This document shows positions 54,349 through 64,000 of a stretch of 64,000 nt of DNA, one piece after another (within the stretch, counting starts at the first letter, position 1; each line of letters begins with the position of its first letter). Source of the stretch: Armigeres subalbatus. Lineage: Eukaryota; Arthropoda; Insecta; Diptera; Culicidae. Both the position numbers and the translations under genes were made by a program. The stretch spans positions 1-64,000 of the forward strand of contig NW_026942458.1 of the NCBI RefSeq assembly GCF_024139115.2. The letters are read 5' to 3'. Below the pieces are notes generated by a model. The model saw only the letters and a program-made list of their open reading frames with translations. It did no database searches and was not told where the DNA came from.

Positions 54349-55070
54349 TGTGAGCCCTTCCGATCTGGCCGTAAGAGCAAGCGAAAGAGAATCGAATAAG
54401 GATAATTACCAGATCTGGATGGGCGTTAGTTAATAAGCTCAATACTATTATACAAGTGGTAGATCACCACACATTGAAGAATAGTTGTAATGAGTGAAAT
54501 AGAAAATATTCGTAGATTAATCACTAATGCCCAAAAGAGAGCAAAAATGTGACCCAAATATTTCTAAATTGTAAATCACTAATGTATCATGTAGAAGTAA
54601 GACCCTTACCCCTGTGAATGTTTCAAATAAAATTAAGTTCGATGTTTTACTCCTGATTCTTTAATTAGAATTTCGAAACTCCGGTCTTCAACTTCCCTGC
54701 TTGACTCGAAAACGTCTCTCCGTAAAGGAGAAACAAGTAGTATATGGTTTGGTTCCTTGGATCGAAACAAGTTGCTCTGTAACAGGAGTAACAAGTAGTT
54801 CCTTGGGAAAGTAACCTCGCGGTGTGCATTTGCGAAGGACATCTCCTAACCGGAGAAAGAAGTAGCTCCTGCACCCAGAAAATTAGTGACAGTCCAGCGA
54901 GGTCGTCACAACCCGGTTCCTTGGATCGAAAAGGTCTCTCCTAACAGGAGAAACAAGTAGTTTCGAGGAATCACCAAGCCGGCGTGCATTTGCGAAAAAC
55001 GTCTCCTCACACGGAGAAATAAGTAGCTCTTACACCCGAAACTCCAGTGACGACTGCGTCGACTTCGTCA
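54349..55070 (+). repeat. BEL-2 presumed 5' LTR with hairpin repeats
   Basis: The assignment rests on position before the primer site. A TGTGAGCCC start and CTTCGTCA end are candidates, and there is AATAAA near 54627. Inside, a unit of about 164 bp (from 54751 and again from 54915) is duplicated. Five copies of a TCTCC-loop-GGAGA hairpin followed by AACAAGTAG lie at about 54713, 54773, 54841, 54933 and 55000. Boundaries need the 3' LTR, which is outside the window. Confidence 0.55.
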
Positions 55071-55075
55071 CCTTT

Positions 55076-55095
55076 TGGTGGCTCCAGAGAGGGCC
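55076..55095 (+). other. BEL-2 primer binding site
   Basis: TGGTGGCTCCAGAG, the same 14 bases as in BEL-1, so both families probably use the same tRNA primer. Confidence 0.65.
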
Positions 55096-56095
55096 TGGGA
55101 GGGCGAATCATCGTCAGGAATTGAGAGCTTCCAGTTAGTTGAAATCTAACTGAGACACCGCGGTAGGCCTGTGTGCCAAAAGTGTAGGCCTTTGTGCCAC
55201 AAGAACGGTGTGTTGATCACCTAAAGAATCAACAACAAGTGAATAGCGGTGTGCTGATCACCTAAAAGAATCAGCCGTGAACCAAGTGACAGGCCTTTGT
55301 GCCAAGTGTCGGCTTCGGGCCTCGTGTAGTCAGTAAGCCAATTAATCAGCGGAAGGCCATTGGGGGCTAAATTCAGTCATTAAGCCAAGAGCTTCCGGTT
55401 TGTTGAAATCTAACTGAGAAACCGCGGAAGGCCAGTTGGGCCAAGTGTAGGCAATAAGCCAAGCAGGCTTCGCGCCAACGGTGTACTGATCACCTTGAGC
55501 AGCAGTCGGGTGGGCAGGGAGCGAGGGGAGCCGCGGAAGGCCAGTTGGGCCAAGTGTAGGCAGTAAGCCAAGAGCTTCCAGTTAGTCGAAATCTAACTGA
55601 GAAACCGCGGAAGGCCAGTTGGGCCAAGTGTAGGCAATAAGCCAAGCAGGCTTCGCGCCAACGGTGTGCTGATCACCTAAAAGAATCAGCCGTGAACCAA
55701 GTGACAGGCCTTTGTGCCAAGTGTCGGCTTCGTGCCTCGTGTAGGCAGTAAGCCAAGTGAACCGCGGAAGGCCAGTTGGGCCAAGTGTAGGCAGTAAGCC
55801 AAGAGCTTCCAGTTAGTCGAAATCTAACTGAGAAACCGCGGAAGGCCAGTTGGGCCAAGTGTAGGCAATAAGCCAAGCAGGCTTCGCGCCAACGGTGTAC
55901 TGATCGCCATAAGAATCAGTCGTGTAGGCTGTAAGCCAAGTGAACCGCGGAAGGCCAGTTGGGCCAAGTGTAGTCAATAAGCCAAGTAGGCTTCGCGCCA
56001 ACGGTGTACTGATCGCCAGAAGAATCAGTCGTGTAGGCAGTAAGCCAAGTGAACCGTGGTAGGCCAGTTGGGCCAAGTGAATCAAGTGAACCGAG
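55090..56095 (+). repeat. BEL-2 leader repeats
   Basis: About one kilobase built from rearranged modules: CCGCGGAAGGCCAGTTGGGC (about seven copies), GTGTAGGCAGTAAGCCAAG, an AGCTTCCAGTTAGT... module with an inverted ATCTAACTGAG partner, and ACGGTGTACTGATC. Spacing is irregular, about 75-155 bp. Minus-strand frames 55673-56193 are by-products. The place matches the tandem array of BEL-1. Confidence 0.85.
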
Positions 56096-56097
56096 TA

Positions 56098-56337
56098 ATG
56101 ACCACGTTGGAAGACGAGGTTCGTTACATGATCGAATATTTCAACGAGATAGATCGTCAAGTGAGTCTTGTAAGACAAACTCCAGCGCACCAAAGGTGGA
56201 TGCGGATACCGTTGTCAGCAGAAGTTCTGAGTGAGACAAGAACATACACCATTACATTGTGGCCCAGGACTACCGAAGAAAGGACATACCGGCAGAACAT
56301 CACGAAGTATAAACCCCTTCGCTGGGCCAGAAGGTGA
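56098..56337 (+). CDS. BEL-2 small ORF upstream of gag
   Basis: Begins MTTLEDEVRYMIEYFNEIDR and runs about 79 codons. An in-frame earlier ATG at 56056 lies in the leader repeats; the later one is chosen because it aligns with the BEL-1 frame at 36895-37197. Shared features: the YFNEID motif, a middle RW before basic and Pro residues, and LWP followed by T and a Gln/Asn-Ile end. No known domain, no membrane segment. Position between leader and gag is the same in both elements. Confidence 0.65.
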   Translation: MTTLEDEVRYMIEYFNEIDRQVSLVRQTPAHQRWMRIPLSAEVLSETRTYTITLWPRTTEERTYRQNITKYKPLRWARR

Positions 56338-56454
56338 ACAACAGTGCACTTGGAACAAAAGCACAGGAGGAGTACGCCTTCGGAATCCGTCGGAACCGCA
56401 TCCTTAACGACACTTCAGGTGAAGGTCCGTCGTACGGTGCACGCAACATAGTAG

Positions 56455-56645
56455 CAGTAACGGGCTCCCGCCTCGGTGCAGGCTGCCAGCCCGCTAGACG
56501 ATAGTGGTTATCACATAGAAAGAAAACCGCAACCGTGTAAGCTTCCGCCTCGGCGTTAGGCTAGCTATACGGGTGCGCACCTTAAACCATCGGATCAGCT
56601 CCCGCCTCGGAGCAGGCCAGCTGACCGGTGTGACCAGCTCATCAA
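56455..56645 (+). repeat. Three hairpin repeats before BEL-2 gag
   Basis: CTCCCGCCTCGGTGCAGGCT, a CTTCCGCCTCGGCGTTAGGC version and CTCCCGCCTCGGAGCAGGCC lie at about 56464, 56549 and 56598. Each is flanked by AGC/GCT arms that can pair. Confidence 0.75.
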
Positions 56646-56800
56646 TACTGTCGACTAACCGCCCGACCGATAGGGCCTAGTCTGGGACGGTACAAGGAAG
56701 GAGCACGTCAGACCATCAAGTTCCAACCAAGAGGACATTCGTTAACCAGGAAAGGAGTCAAGTGAGTCAAATTAAAGAAAATTTATATACAAACGTTGGA

Positions 56801-57610
56801 ATGGATTTCCAATTTGAGATTAACAAGAATGGCCATTGTGGCTTATGTCAGGGTAAGGATGATAAGGATGTAATGGTGGCCTGCGACGATTGTAGTCGCT
56901 GGTTTCACCTTATGTGCGTAAATTTAAAACATAGACCGTTAAAAGAAGAACCTTGGTCTTGTGCCAAATGTGCCAAAATAAAATTAGAAATCCAAACACT
57001 GAAGGATCAGATCCAACAGTTGAAAGGCATAAATAAAATAGAGCCACAAGTAGAAATTTTTGAAGCTCTAATCCGAAAGGTTAACGACATCAACATCCAT
57101 GGGCAAACGGCTATCGAAAAGCATATTGCTAGACAGTCTATGATAGAGTTACCATATTTTGATGGTAACTACAAGACTTGGTCCAGATTTAAGAAGATTT
57201 TCTTAGAGACCACTAAACAGGGCAACTTCTCGGACTTGGAGAATCTAACACGGCTCCAAAAGAGTTTAAAGGGAGAGGCATTGCGTGCAGTCAATGCGCT
57301 CTTGTTGAACCCCGATAATGTGGGGGTCATAATCAATAAACTTGAAAACCGATTTGGGAATATAGAACTTATATACACAGGATTACTGCAGGATGTTCTT
57401 ACGACAAGAAATCCTAGATTTGAAAATCCCCAAACTATGATTGATTTCATCTCCGCAGTGGGAAATTTGGTTGTCAACATGACTACATTAAATCGTACAG
57501 AATACTTGAACGATCAGCGGTTAATTAGAGACTTAGCAAATAAATTGCCTTCTAATTTGCATCAAAAGTGGTTGATGCACGTAAATGAAGAAAAGAATTG
57601 TCTTCATTAA
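56801..57610 (+). pseudogene. BEL-2 gag: PHD finger and DUF1759 core
   Basis: The first ATG in frame is 56801 (MDFQFEINKNGHCGLCQGKD); the open frame begins at 56762 but without an ATG. A PHD finger follows (CGLC, CDDCSRWFHLMCVNL, WSCAKC; Cys4-His-Cys3), then a coiled-coil-like stretch (IKLEIQTLKDQIQQL). The gag core has YFDGNYKTWSRFKKIFLE, LTRLQKSLKGEALRAVNALL and FENPQTMIDFISAVGNLVV. It ends prematurely at 57610; the coding sense continues one frame over at ELSSLMNPYVAL. A frameshift in the A-run around 57590 explains the break. Confidence 0.87.
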
Positions 57611-58011
57611 TGAACCCATACGTTGCACTCACCCTTAATGATTTCTATGATTGGTTGAAACCACATGAAACATTAGCCACTATGTTGTTGGCGGAAAAGT
57701 TGAAGGGTAATGAGGGAGTCAACAAACCGGGGAAATCCGATCGTGTAAACTTCCATAAGTTACCGCCACGGAAATGTCCCAAATGTAACAAAAACCATAA
57801 ATTGGTAGATTGTACCGATTTTAAGAAGATGCCTGTGAACAAGCGAAGGTTGTTCGCAGTGGAGAAAAAGCTTTGCTTCTCCTGTTGCAGCCCGAACCAC
57901 CGAGTAATACATTGCCGAAATAAAACCGTATGCAATATAGATGGATGTGCTGTTAGACACCATCGTTTGCTTCACGAAAACCCAGGGGTAAAGATAAAGT
58001 CGAAACTGTGA
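57598..58011 (+). pseudogene. BEL-2 gag C-terminus with zinc knuckles
   Basis: Continues gag: MNPYVALTLNDFYDWLKPHE, then CPKCNKNHKLVDC and CFSCCSPNHRVIHC, two CCHC knuckles. Near the end comes CNIDGCAVRHHRLLH, the C-x4-C-x3-H-type motif common in BEL gag. A stop at 58011 is followed by the protease in another frame. Confidence 0.85.
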
Positions 58012-58340
58012 AAGGAAATATAAATTATCACTCGAGGAGAACCCAAAAGGTATATTACCCTATACTTCCAGTTACATTATCTAATGGTGAGCATAAAATC
58101 AATACTCACATATTCTTTGATTCAGGCTCTTCTATTAGTCTAATTCATCAGGGAACAGCTGATGAATTAGAAGCGAAAGGTTCAAAACAGAAGATATCCT
58201 TGGCTTGGACTAACGGAGAAGTTCAAGAAGATGATAATAGTGAGATTATCAAGCTTAGAGTTAATGGATCAAACGGGAGGTATTTTACTTTGAAGGATCT
58301 TTGCACAGTAAGAAAACTTCCCTGCCAAAGCAATCTCTAA
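58008..58340 (+). pseudogene. BEL-2 aspartic protease
   Basis: RTQKVYYPILPVTLSNGEHK leads to the active site HIFFDSGSSISLIH, with the standard DSG triad, unlike the DPG of BEL-1. DELEAKGSKQKISLAWTNGE follows. The frame is left near 58320; the DUF1758 continuation is at 58301-58900. Confidence 0.85.
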
Positions 58341-58900
58341 AGTATGAACAATTAAAGGGACGTTATCCTCATATTGAAGGATTAGACATAGAATCCTACG
58401 ATAACGCAACTCCCACAATATTATTGGGGCTTCCACACGCTTATCTCTTTAGAAGCATCGAAGATAGAGTTGGTAAGTTCAACGAGCCACTGGCATCCAA
58501 TACTAGACTAGGTGGGTCTTGTACGGTTGCACAAATAATAATAATTTTCGGCTCTCAACCATGTCTTTGTACTCAACGAGGTGGAGGAAGAGGAAAATCC
58601 ATGAAAGAAATAATGTCCGCATATTTCTCAACAGAGGCCTTTGGGGTAAAAGTACCATCGACGGAATTAGTTTCAAAGTCCGATGAGAGAGCCTTAAAAA
58701 TTATGAACGACACTCTCACACGTACAGATAAAGGCTATGAAATAGGTTTACTGTGGAAGACTGATGATGTGAAACTTCCTAGTAGCTTTCAAACAGCTTT
58801 AAGTCGATTCTTACAGCAAGAAAAGAAACTTGAGCGTGATAATGATTTAAGAATCTGGTATCATGACAAAATTGAGGAATATATCAAAAGGGATATCTAA
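58301..58900 (+). pseudogene. BEL-2 DUF1758 and protease-RT linker
   Basis: LKGRYPHIEGLDIESYDNAT, TILLGLPHAYLFRS and then a damaged stretch around 58510-58600, where the TPLGWLIFG-like motif expected here is replaced by unrelated residues. After that, similarity resumes with GYEIGLLWKTDDVKLPSSFQ and EKKLERDNDLRIWYHDKIEE, leading to the RT. Stop at 58900. Confidence 0.8.
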
Positions 58901-58905
58901 GAAAG

Positions 58906-59214
58906 TTGAGTCCAAAAGAGTACATGATTGAGAATAGTAAGACCTTCTATCTACCACACTTTATAACTATAAATAAGAACAAATCGAAACCGAGAATGGT
59001 GTTTGATGCAGCTGCCAAAGTCGACGGCGTATCATTAAATTCTCAGTTACTTTCTGGACCCGATATGACGGAATCATCTCTCAGGATAAAATCAGATTTC
59101 GAGAAGGAAGCATTGCCGTCGCAGGGGATATACAAGAAATGTTCCATCGCATTGGAATTAGACAAGAGGATCGAGGGTCCCAAAGAATTATCTCCAGGAA
59201 AAATCCAATGTTAG
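58906..59214 (+). pseudogene. BEL-2 reverse transcriptase, fingers
   Basis: [40 protein letters not shown]. From about 59100 the frame shifts: the expected DIKEMF region is still readable across frames but not as one protein. Ends at 59214. Confidence 0.8.
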
Positions 59215-59230
59215 ACTCGAATTCTACGAA

Positions 59231-60628
59231 ATGCAAGTCATGTCATTTGGGGCTACATGTTCTCCTGCTTGCGCGCAATTCGTAAAGAATAATCATGCCC
59301 AAAAATATAAGGACGAATGTCCAAAAGCAGTGGACGCGATATTAAAGAATCACTATGTAGATGATTACTTAGACAGTTTCGATGATTTAAGTGAAGCTGT
59401 AAACATCGTGTCCGATGTTATTAGAATTCATGACGAAGGTAATTTCAGAATGAGAAATTTTATTTCTAATTCAAAATCATTGCTCGATCAATTACCAAGC
59501 GACAGAGTGTCGCCTTTGAAGGAGATTAAATTAGATGATGAAGAAGGCGACTACGATAAAATTCTAGGAATGTATTGGGACATTCGGAAAGATAACTTCT
59601 TGTTCAGAATAAACTTTCCTAGTGAACCCACTAATGAACCTACGAAGCGGCAAGTCTTATCATTTATAATGAGTGTGTACGACCCGTTGGGTTTGATAGC
59701 ACATATAACAATCGAGTCGAAGATACTAATGCAAGATGTCTGGCGTCTCGGTATAGGGGGTGATGATAAAATCTCAAACGATTTATCCAAAAAATGGAAT
59801 ATTTGGCTAAATAGACTATCTTCCATTACTAACATCAGAATTCCAAGATGCTACTCTCATTTTAAAAATCCCATCAGACGAGAACTTCATGTATTTTGCG
59901 ATGCATCATTACACGCATTCGCAGCAGTCATTTACATGCGAACTATATGTCGCGACGATATTGATGTAACAATAGTCGTGGGTAAATCCAAGGTAGCTCC
60001 TACTAAGATTATGTCTGTACCACGTTTGGAGCTTCAAGCGGCTGTATTAGGAACAAGACTTCACAATACAGTTCTACAGGAAACAAGAGTAGAGATTAAT
60101 AGTGTTACCCTTTGGTCAGACTCCAAAACTGTACTTAGCTGGATAAAATCAGAAACTCGCAAGTACAAGCAATTTGTACAATATCGGATAGGAGAGATAC
60201 TAGAGAGTACGCTGGGATCTCAATGGAAGTACATAAAATCGAATTCTAATCCCGCAGATGAAGGTACCAAAATTACTAATGCGAAAACAACATGGATTAA
60301 AGGTCCTTCATTTCTAACGCTTAAGGAAGAAAATTGGGGACACGTGACTAAATACGATTTCTCGGACGATTTAAGCCATGAGGAATTACGTCCTGTTCTT
60401 GCAACAATGCAAACCTTTAAACCAGATCTGGATTGGATAAATATCCAATGGTGCTCTGATTGGACACGCTTAAAACGAGCCGTGAGTGGAGCACTCAAAT
60501 ATTTGGGAAAATTAAAGGCCAACATTAGAAAAGTCACCGTTGATATGATCATCTCAGCTGAAGACTTAGAGGAAGCTGAGATATTGCTTATACAAAAACT
60601 CAATGGGAAGCTTTCCCTAATGAAATGA
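59231..60628 (+). pseudogene. BEL-2 reverse transcriptase palm and RNase H
   Basis: A 465-codon frame, the largest in BEL-2. [18 protein letters not shown] and the catalytic HYVDDYLDSF; then LSFIMSVYDPLGLIAHITIE, the BEL connecting region. RNase H: LHVFCDASLHAFAAVIY, SVPRLELQAAVLGTRL and LWSDSKTVLSWIKS supply the catalytic acidic residues. The start of the integrase region (NPADEGTK and later) follows. The first RT acidic residue lies in the damaged part upstream. All domains between the RT and DUF5641 here are absent from BEL-1. Confidence 0.9.
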
Positions 60629-61188
60629 TGGATTTAAGCACCAAGCGAACAGTTGATAAATCGAGTCCGATTCGTACGCTCACACCATTCTTGGATAAGA
60701 ATGGCACCATGAAATCGGAAACACGATACAAAAACGCAGAATGCATACCATATTCTGCCAGGTATCCGTACATCTTACCGGCTAAACATATTGTATCGGA
60801 CCTCATATTGAAAAACAAGCATGAGGAATTCAAACACCAGAAAACAAAAACGGCAGTGGCAGCCATACAACAAAAGTACCATATAGTAAATATTGATTCT
60901 GGGATGAAAAGAATAAAAAATAAATGCCAACATTGCAAAAACGAAAATGCCAAGATAAATATACCAAAGATGGCACCGTTACCAGAATGTCGGCTACAAC
61001 CATATGTGAAACCCTTCACTCATACCGGAGTAGATTACTTCGGACCCTATAACGTATCTATTGGGAGACGTACTGAAAAGAGATGGGGAGTCTTGTTTAC
61101 TTGCATGACTACGCGGGCGGTATATTTGGACCTTGCCCATAATCTAAGCGCGGATGCTTTTGCTAAGCCTGAATTCTATACAGAGTAG
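60625..61188 (+). pseudogene. BEL-2 integrase, zinc and core start
   Basis: KHIVSDLILKNKHEEFKHQ and CQHCKNENAK form the HHCC zinc-binding part. KPFTHTGVDYFGPYNVSIG carries the first catalytic Asp. CMTTRAVYLDLAHNLSADAF follows. A stop at 61186-61188 interrupts the core. The next catalytic Asp (SDNGTNFVGA, about 61212) and the Glu (AWERMVKEVKSLL, about 61333) are in later frames. Confidence 0.87.
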
Positions 61189-61196
61189 AAGGGACG

Positions 61197-61730
61197 AATT
61201 AAATTCCTTTATAGCGATAATGGTACCAACTTTGTAGGAGCTAATAACGAGATGGCAAAAATCCAACATAGACTAGCATCAGAGGGAATAAGATGGCAAT
61301 TTAATCCCCAGCAGCACCACATTTTGGTGGAGCATGGGAAAGAATGGTAAAGGAAGTCAAGAGCCTTTTACCTAATGAAACCATGTCAGAATACGCATTT
61401 AGAGCTTTGCTAACCGAAATTGAAGGTATCATAAACAGCAGACCTCTTACCGCTATATCATTGGATGCAACCGATGACGAACCACTCACTCCAAACCATT
61501 TTTTGATTGGATGTGCTGGTGGAGCGGAACCATCATTAAAATGATACTTCTAAACCTGAAGCGAACCGACAGCAGTGGAAAAGGGTACAACATATGGCAA
61601 AGAATTATTGGGATCGGTGGTTGCACGAATACCTTCCTCCCTGGCCAAAAAGATCAAAGTGGGCTGAAGAAGTTAACAACATTAAGGTTGGCGACATCGT
61701 TATGATCGCTGACGACGATCAAAAGGCAAG
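61197..61730 (+). pseudogene. BEL-2 integrase core end in broken frames
   Basis: 61197-61330 reads SDNGTNFVGANNEMAKIQ and WQFNP; a frame change leads to MVKEVKSLLPNETMSEYAFR and INSRPLTAISLDATDDEPLT, NHFLIG (to 61544). A further change gives the linker toward DUF5641 (WDRWLHEYLPPWPKRSKW in part). At least three breaks lie in 530 bp. Confidence 0.8.
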
Positions 61731-62069
61731 ATGGCGAAAGGAATGATCATTAAAGTCCACCCATCGAAAGAAGGTCAAATTCGATCAGCGGTAGTTAAAA
61801 CGGCAACGGGCGAATTTACTCGTCCGGTAGCCAAACTGGCGGTATTGGATGTACTACCACCAGATGACGTTACTACCTCCGAAGACAAGCCGAAAAGAAA
61901 AGGTCAAATAAGAGGAAAGCGCCCTCTGAAAATGTTTCTGAGTGCAATAAATTTGTCAGGGCAATTAACAAATTACCGGAAGGGTACGAGTACGGTAAAA
62001 GAAAATGCGTTGATATCGAAAGGGTCAAACAAATTGCTGCGGCTATCGCAAAACCAAAGCCCAAGATAA
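61731..62069 (+). pseudogene. BEL-2 DUF5641 and tail
   Basis: KGMIIKVHPSKEGQIRSAVV and TATGEFTRPVAKLAVLDVLP match the C-terminal domain of BEL integrase and the fused end of BEL-1 RT. A basic linker follows and the frame closes at 62069. Confidence 0.8.
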
Positions 62070-62113
62070 AAAAGAAAAGGATACGAGCCGTAAATTGGAC
62101 AAGCATGATGGTT

Positions 62114-63989
62114 ATATTGTACTTTGTATGTGCTCTTTGGGAAGCGCGATATCCTTCGATGGATCTGGATTGATAGCCTTTGATTGCGGAAATCCGGAGG
62201 TCAATCTTACGAGCTACTCCTGTTAGATGTAGCTTCATGTATACCACCCTCGAACAACTTGTCGACAAGCGAATTGCAAATACAAGTATTGCAGAGGAGT
62301 GTTAAAAGTGAAGTCAAGGCCTATCAATGTAAAGTAATAGCCAAGAGGAGGATTAAGCATTGCGGAATGCATTCTCACACTTCAGAATATGAACGCGGCT
62401 ATGAATACATTGTGAAAGAGTTCACATCCGAAGAATGTCATTTATCACATCAGCTAGGCATAATTAAATTAGCTTACGATCATCAACTGCGCGAATTGAA
62501 ACGCAATGCTACCACTCGCGGAGAGGCACTGATAGTGGGATCAGTTTGGGGAAGCCACTGTAAAGGAGGCACCTACCGAACTCCAAAATATACTTGGGAA
62601 GATGCCTTGGTTTATTACGAGTATGAGATCACATTGCGAGATTACATGGCAGTTGTAGATCATGAAAATGATGTTATACACTTGAGAAACGGTCTCACAT
62701 GCAGATTTTCTCAAGGAAAATGTTTAGATTCGGAAGACGGATACATAACATGGGACGCCGTCTCCAACAACGGATGTGAAGAATCAGAATACGAGGTAAT
62801 TTATGAGGGTTTGGTAAATCGAACCCAAAACGAAAAAAGGGATAAACATAACAAAATCTCAAACGCCGTCTATAGCACAATTTCAGACACATCTGTTCTC
62901 TATTAGAGCTAGGAAAAGACAAAAATTTGTGGGCACTTAGGTTTTATGACCGATCATCCTCGTATCGTTATTGTTGAAGTGGTAGGCTTCAACTCTCCTT
63001 TCAAAAGGAAATCTACGACGGGGAGAAACTTTGATTTATTTACATATTTCAATTCCAAAATAACCCTAGTAGAAAACTATATTGGGAAAAGCATGTCGGA
63101 ACTTTTACAGCACGGTTATGACCGAAATGTGTAAAAGTAGACAAAACACTGATGGAAACCAAATTAACACTGGCACGTCTCAACCCTACAGAATTTGTAA
63201 CCAGTATCATAAAACGATCTGGATACACCGCTGTGGTGGCAGGAGAAGTTTTGCACGTATTGGAATGCAAAACCAGTTTATGTAACTCCCAGGTCTGACG
63301 AGAATTGTTATCAGGAAATACCTGTAACTTATAACAATCTTTCCATGTTTATAGCACCAGTAAGCCACGTACTGCAAAATAGAGGTACACAGATTGATTG
63401 TACACCTCTTCTTCCGGCCAAGTTTCAAATAGGTGGAAGATGGTACACCACCGACGGACGGATAAGAGAAACCACGTCGCCGTTAAAGCTAACTACAGAT
63501 TTAATAACCACGTGGACTTATACTCATCTTCCAAACCTAATACAAAGTGGTGTTTATGACGCAGAAAGCGTGATCAAGATGAGAAACATGATCTATGAAC
63601 AGGGGTGATAAAAGAGCAGCATCTAATGTTTTATATAAAATTTTGGTCGGAGAGCGACCAGATTTTCAAGGATTCCGTTTTGATGCTTTGATATCGGATC
63701 GAATGATTGAAAATGTTTTGAAAAATATTGGTCTAAGTTACTCTCATGGTCAACCTGGTTGGGAAACATAACTTCTACCTTTATTGGTATATACATGATA
63801 GGAAGAATAATTAAATTTACGATTGACACTATTATGCACGGGCGCATATTATATGACATATATGGTTTGGGATGGCAACTACTTGCATCATTTTGGGATT
63901 CTTTAACAAGTTTTCTTTCTCATAGAAATGCTATGAAAAGAACAGAAACACAAAATAATAAAATGAAAATCCACCGCAACACGCAGTAG
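62114..63989 (+). pseudogene. BEL-2 chuvirus-type glycoprotein, broken
   Basis: A hydrophobic start (MMVILYFVCALWEA) could be a signal peptide. The ectodomain begins near CGNPEVNLTSYS. Readable blocks are 62184-62906 ([49 protein letters not shown]), 62946-63134 ([31 protein letters not shown]), 63345-63608 ([20 protein letters not shown]) and 63759-63989, with the probable membrane anchor IGIYMIGRIIKFTIDTI. The cysteine order matches BEL-1. At least four frameshifts or stops separate the blocks, so no protein is made from this copy as sequenced. Origin as for BEL-1: a captured negative-strand RNA virus glycoprotein, by resemblance. Confidence 0.75.
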
Positions 63990-64000
63990 AAGTCGTTCAA

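Larger units (their letters stand above)
54349..64000 (+). mobile_element. BEL-2: BEL/Pao element with glycoprotein, incomplete at window end
   Basis: A second BEL/Pao element in plus orientation. Order: presumed 5' LTR (to about 55070), primer site, repeat leader, small ORF, PHD gag, knuckles, protease, RT, RNase H, integrase, DUF5641, glycoprotein; the 3' LTR would lie beyond 64000. It keeps all pol domains that BEL-1 lost. Every major gene is broken by frameshifts or stops, so it is older or of poorer sequence quality. Protein similarity to BEL-1 is clear across gag, RT, DUF5641 and glycoprotein, but the nucleotide sequences differ widely, so they are separate families. Confidence 0.9.

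Noticed and set aside
55673..56193. Minus-strand frames rich in Pro, Leu and Trp
   Set aside because: Generated by the repeat modules of the BEL-2 leader; periodic translation, not a gene.

Overview
The window looks like nuclear DNA of a culicine mosquito, most likely Aedes. Three things point there: a 108-residue FKBP12 gene with two small coding introns, a U6 snRNA gene with an insect-type polymerase III promoter, and a very dense transposon load that includes a Feilai-like tRNA-derived SINE. The species is an inference, not a proof. There are no operons, CRISPR arrays or other bacterial features. Only two host genes are secure: Fkbp12 (4318-4986, +) and U6 (11380-11486, -). A possible last exon of an unrecognised host gene lies at 53766-54006 (-).

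Layout: 1-2000 is a decayed RTE-type LINE (-). 2278-4132 holds two MITEs, the second ending just upstream of Fkbp12. 5000-9400 holds Fkbp12 3' sequence, the tail of another LINE, an AT-rich field of degenerate short repeats, and small palindromic repeats. 9400-13400 is mostly quiet and carries U6. 13400-26700 is a mosaic of MITEs (including a piggyBac-type one with TTAA sites), foldback repeats, tRNA-derived SINEs, a Helitron-like end and a tandem array of about 140 bp units split by a tiny retroposon. 27200-28000 is a Jockey-type LINE remnant.

28164-40710 is the best-preserved nested structure. An RTE-type LINE is split by a 10.3 kb BEL/Pao LTR retrotransposon (BEL-1, -, 28818-39123) with nearly identical 1.38 kb LTRs and a perfect 5 bp target duplication. 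BEL-1 carries a PHD-finger gag, protease, reverse transcriptase and a long envelope-like ORF resembling chuvirus glycoproteins, but it has lost RNase H and the integrase core. A second, older relative (BEL-2, +, about 54350 to beyond 64000) keeps the full protease-RT-RNase H-integrase order and the same type of glycoprotein, all broken by frameshifts.

Between them lie a 1.4 kb TIR element (41287-42671), a 3.3 kb foldback element with arms of nearly 800 bp (42847-46178) holding a hAT-type MITE, another hAT-type MITE (47319-47743), and a 5 kb LTR element with no visible coding capacity (48579-53558) that contains an array of alternating hairpins. The most unusual material is the pair of envelope-bearing BEL elements: a conserved small ORF ahead of gag, repeat-rich leaders, and an in-frame internal deletion in the younger copy.
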